NCBI GenBank assembly: GCA_019914995.1
Contig: CM034139.1
Location: forward strand, 1,714,461 to 1,778,460
Origin: Acanthochlamys bracteata
Taxonomy: Eukaryota; Streptophyta; Magnoliopsida; Pandanales; Velloziaceae
Direction of reading: 5' to 3'
DNA length: 64,000 nucleotides
Positions 63,946 to 64,000 of the stretch are shown one piece after another (the stretch's first letter is position 1; each line of letters begins with the position of its first letter). The notes below the pieces were generated by a model, which ran no database searches, was not told the origin of the DNA, and was given only the letters and a program-made list of their open reading frames with translations. Position numbers and translations under genes: made by a program.

Positions 63946-64000
63946 CTGCAATTTACACATAACCATGCATGAGTTTGATACACTTCAAACTGACACGCAC

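Overview
This is AT-rich nuclear DNA from a flowering plant, most likely a eudicot. It has split genes with GT..AG (and some GC..AG) introns, plant-type SIN3, MAPKK and thylakoid cyclophilin proteins, and abundant plant transposons (Ty1/copia, Ty3/gypsy, hAT, PIF/Harbinger, CACTA and MITEs). The species cannot be fixed from sequence alone. Three host genes are recognised, all on the minus strand; most of the rest is repeat-derived.

Layout. 1-1381: AT-rich repeat debris. 1382-5518: Ty1/copia relic with both LTRs, PBS, PPT and a perfect 5-bp target duplication (TSD). 5524-10189: AT-rich DNA with a long fold-back and two hAT-like MITEs, one with a perfect 8-bp TSD. 10190-13494: no assignable gene, two exon-like patches. 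13495-26081: SIN3-like corepressor, 22 coding exons, 1449 aa, open throughout, with MITEs in introns 6 and 13. 26082-34640: leader and intergenic DNA with hAT-type elements at 28159-29497, 30553-31002 and 33425-34008. 34640-36430: degenerate copia fragment. 36430-44269: unassigned DNA, then a decayed PIF/Harbinger element (Myb/SANT-like ORF1, DDE transposase, right terminus). 44820-51330: decayed gypsy element whose reverse transcriptase is split by a nested copia element (45850-49648) with a perfect 5-bp TSD. 51463-53910: MITEs and an orphan CACTA terminus. 54397-58610: MKK6-type MAP kinase kinase, 8 exons, 358 aa. 58857-59099: MITE. 59224-63082: hAT element with 8-bp TSD (7/8) and a broken transposase. 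63555-63945: last two exons of a CYP38-type thylakoid-lumen cyclophilin gene running off the right edge.

The host genes do not form a pathway: one represses transcription with histone deacetylases, one relays a MAPK signal, one acts in photosystem II assembly. No new gene system was found. The best results are the transposon boundaries resolved by TSDs, the nested insertion, the Harbinger terminus with three consecutive hairpins, and two probable GC-AG introns in otherwise intact genes.
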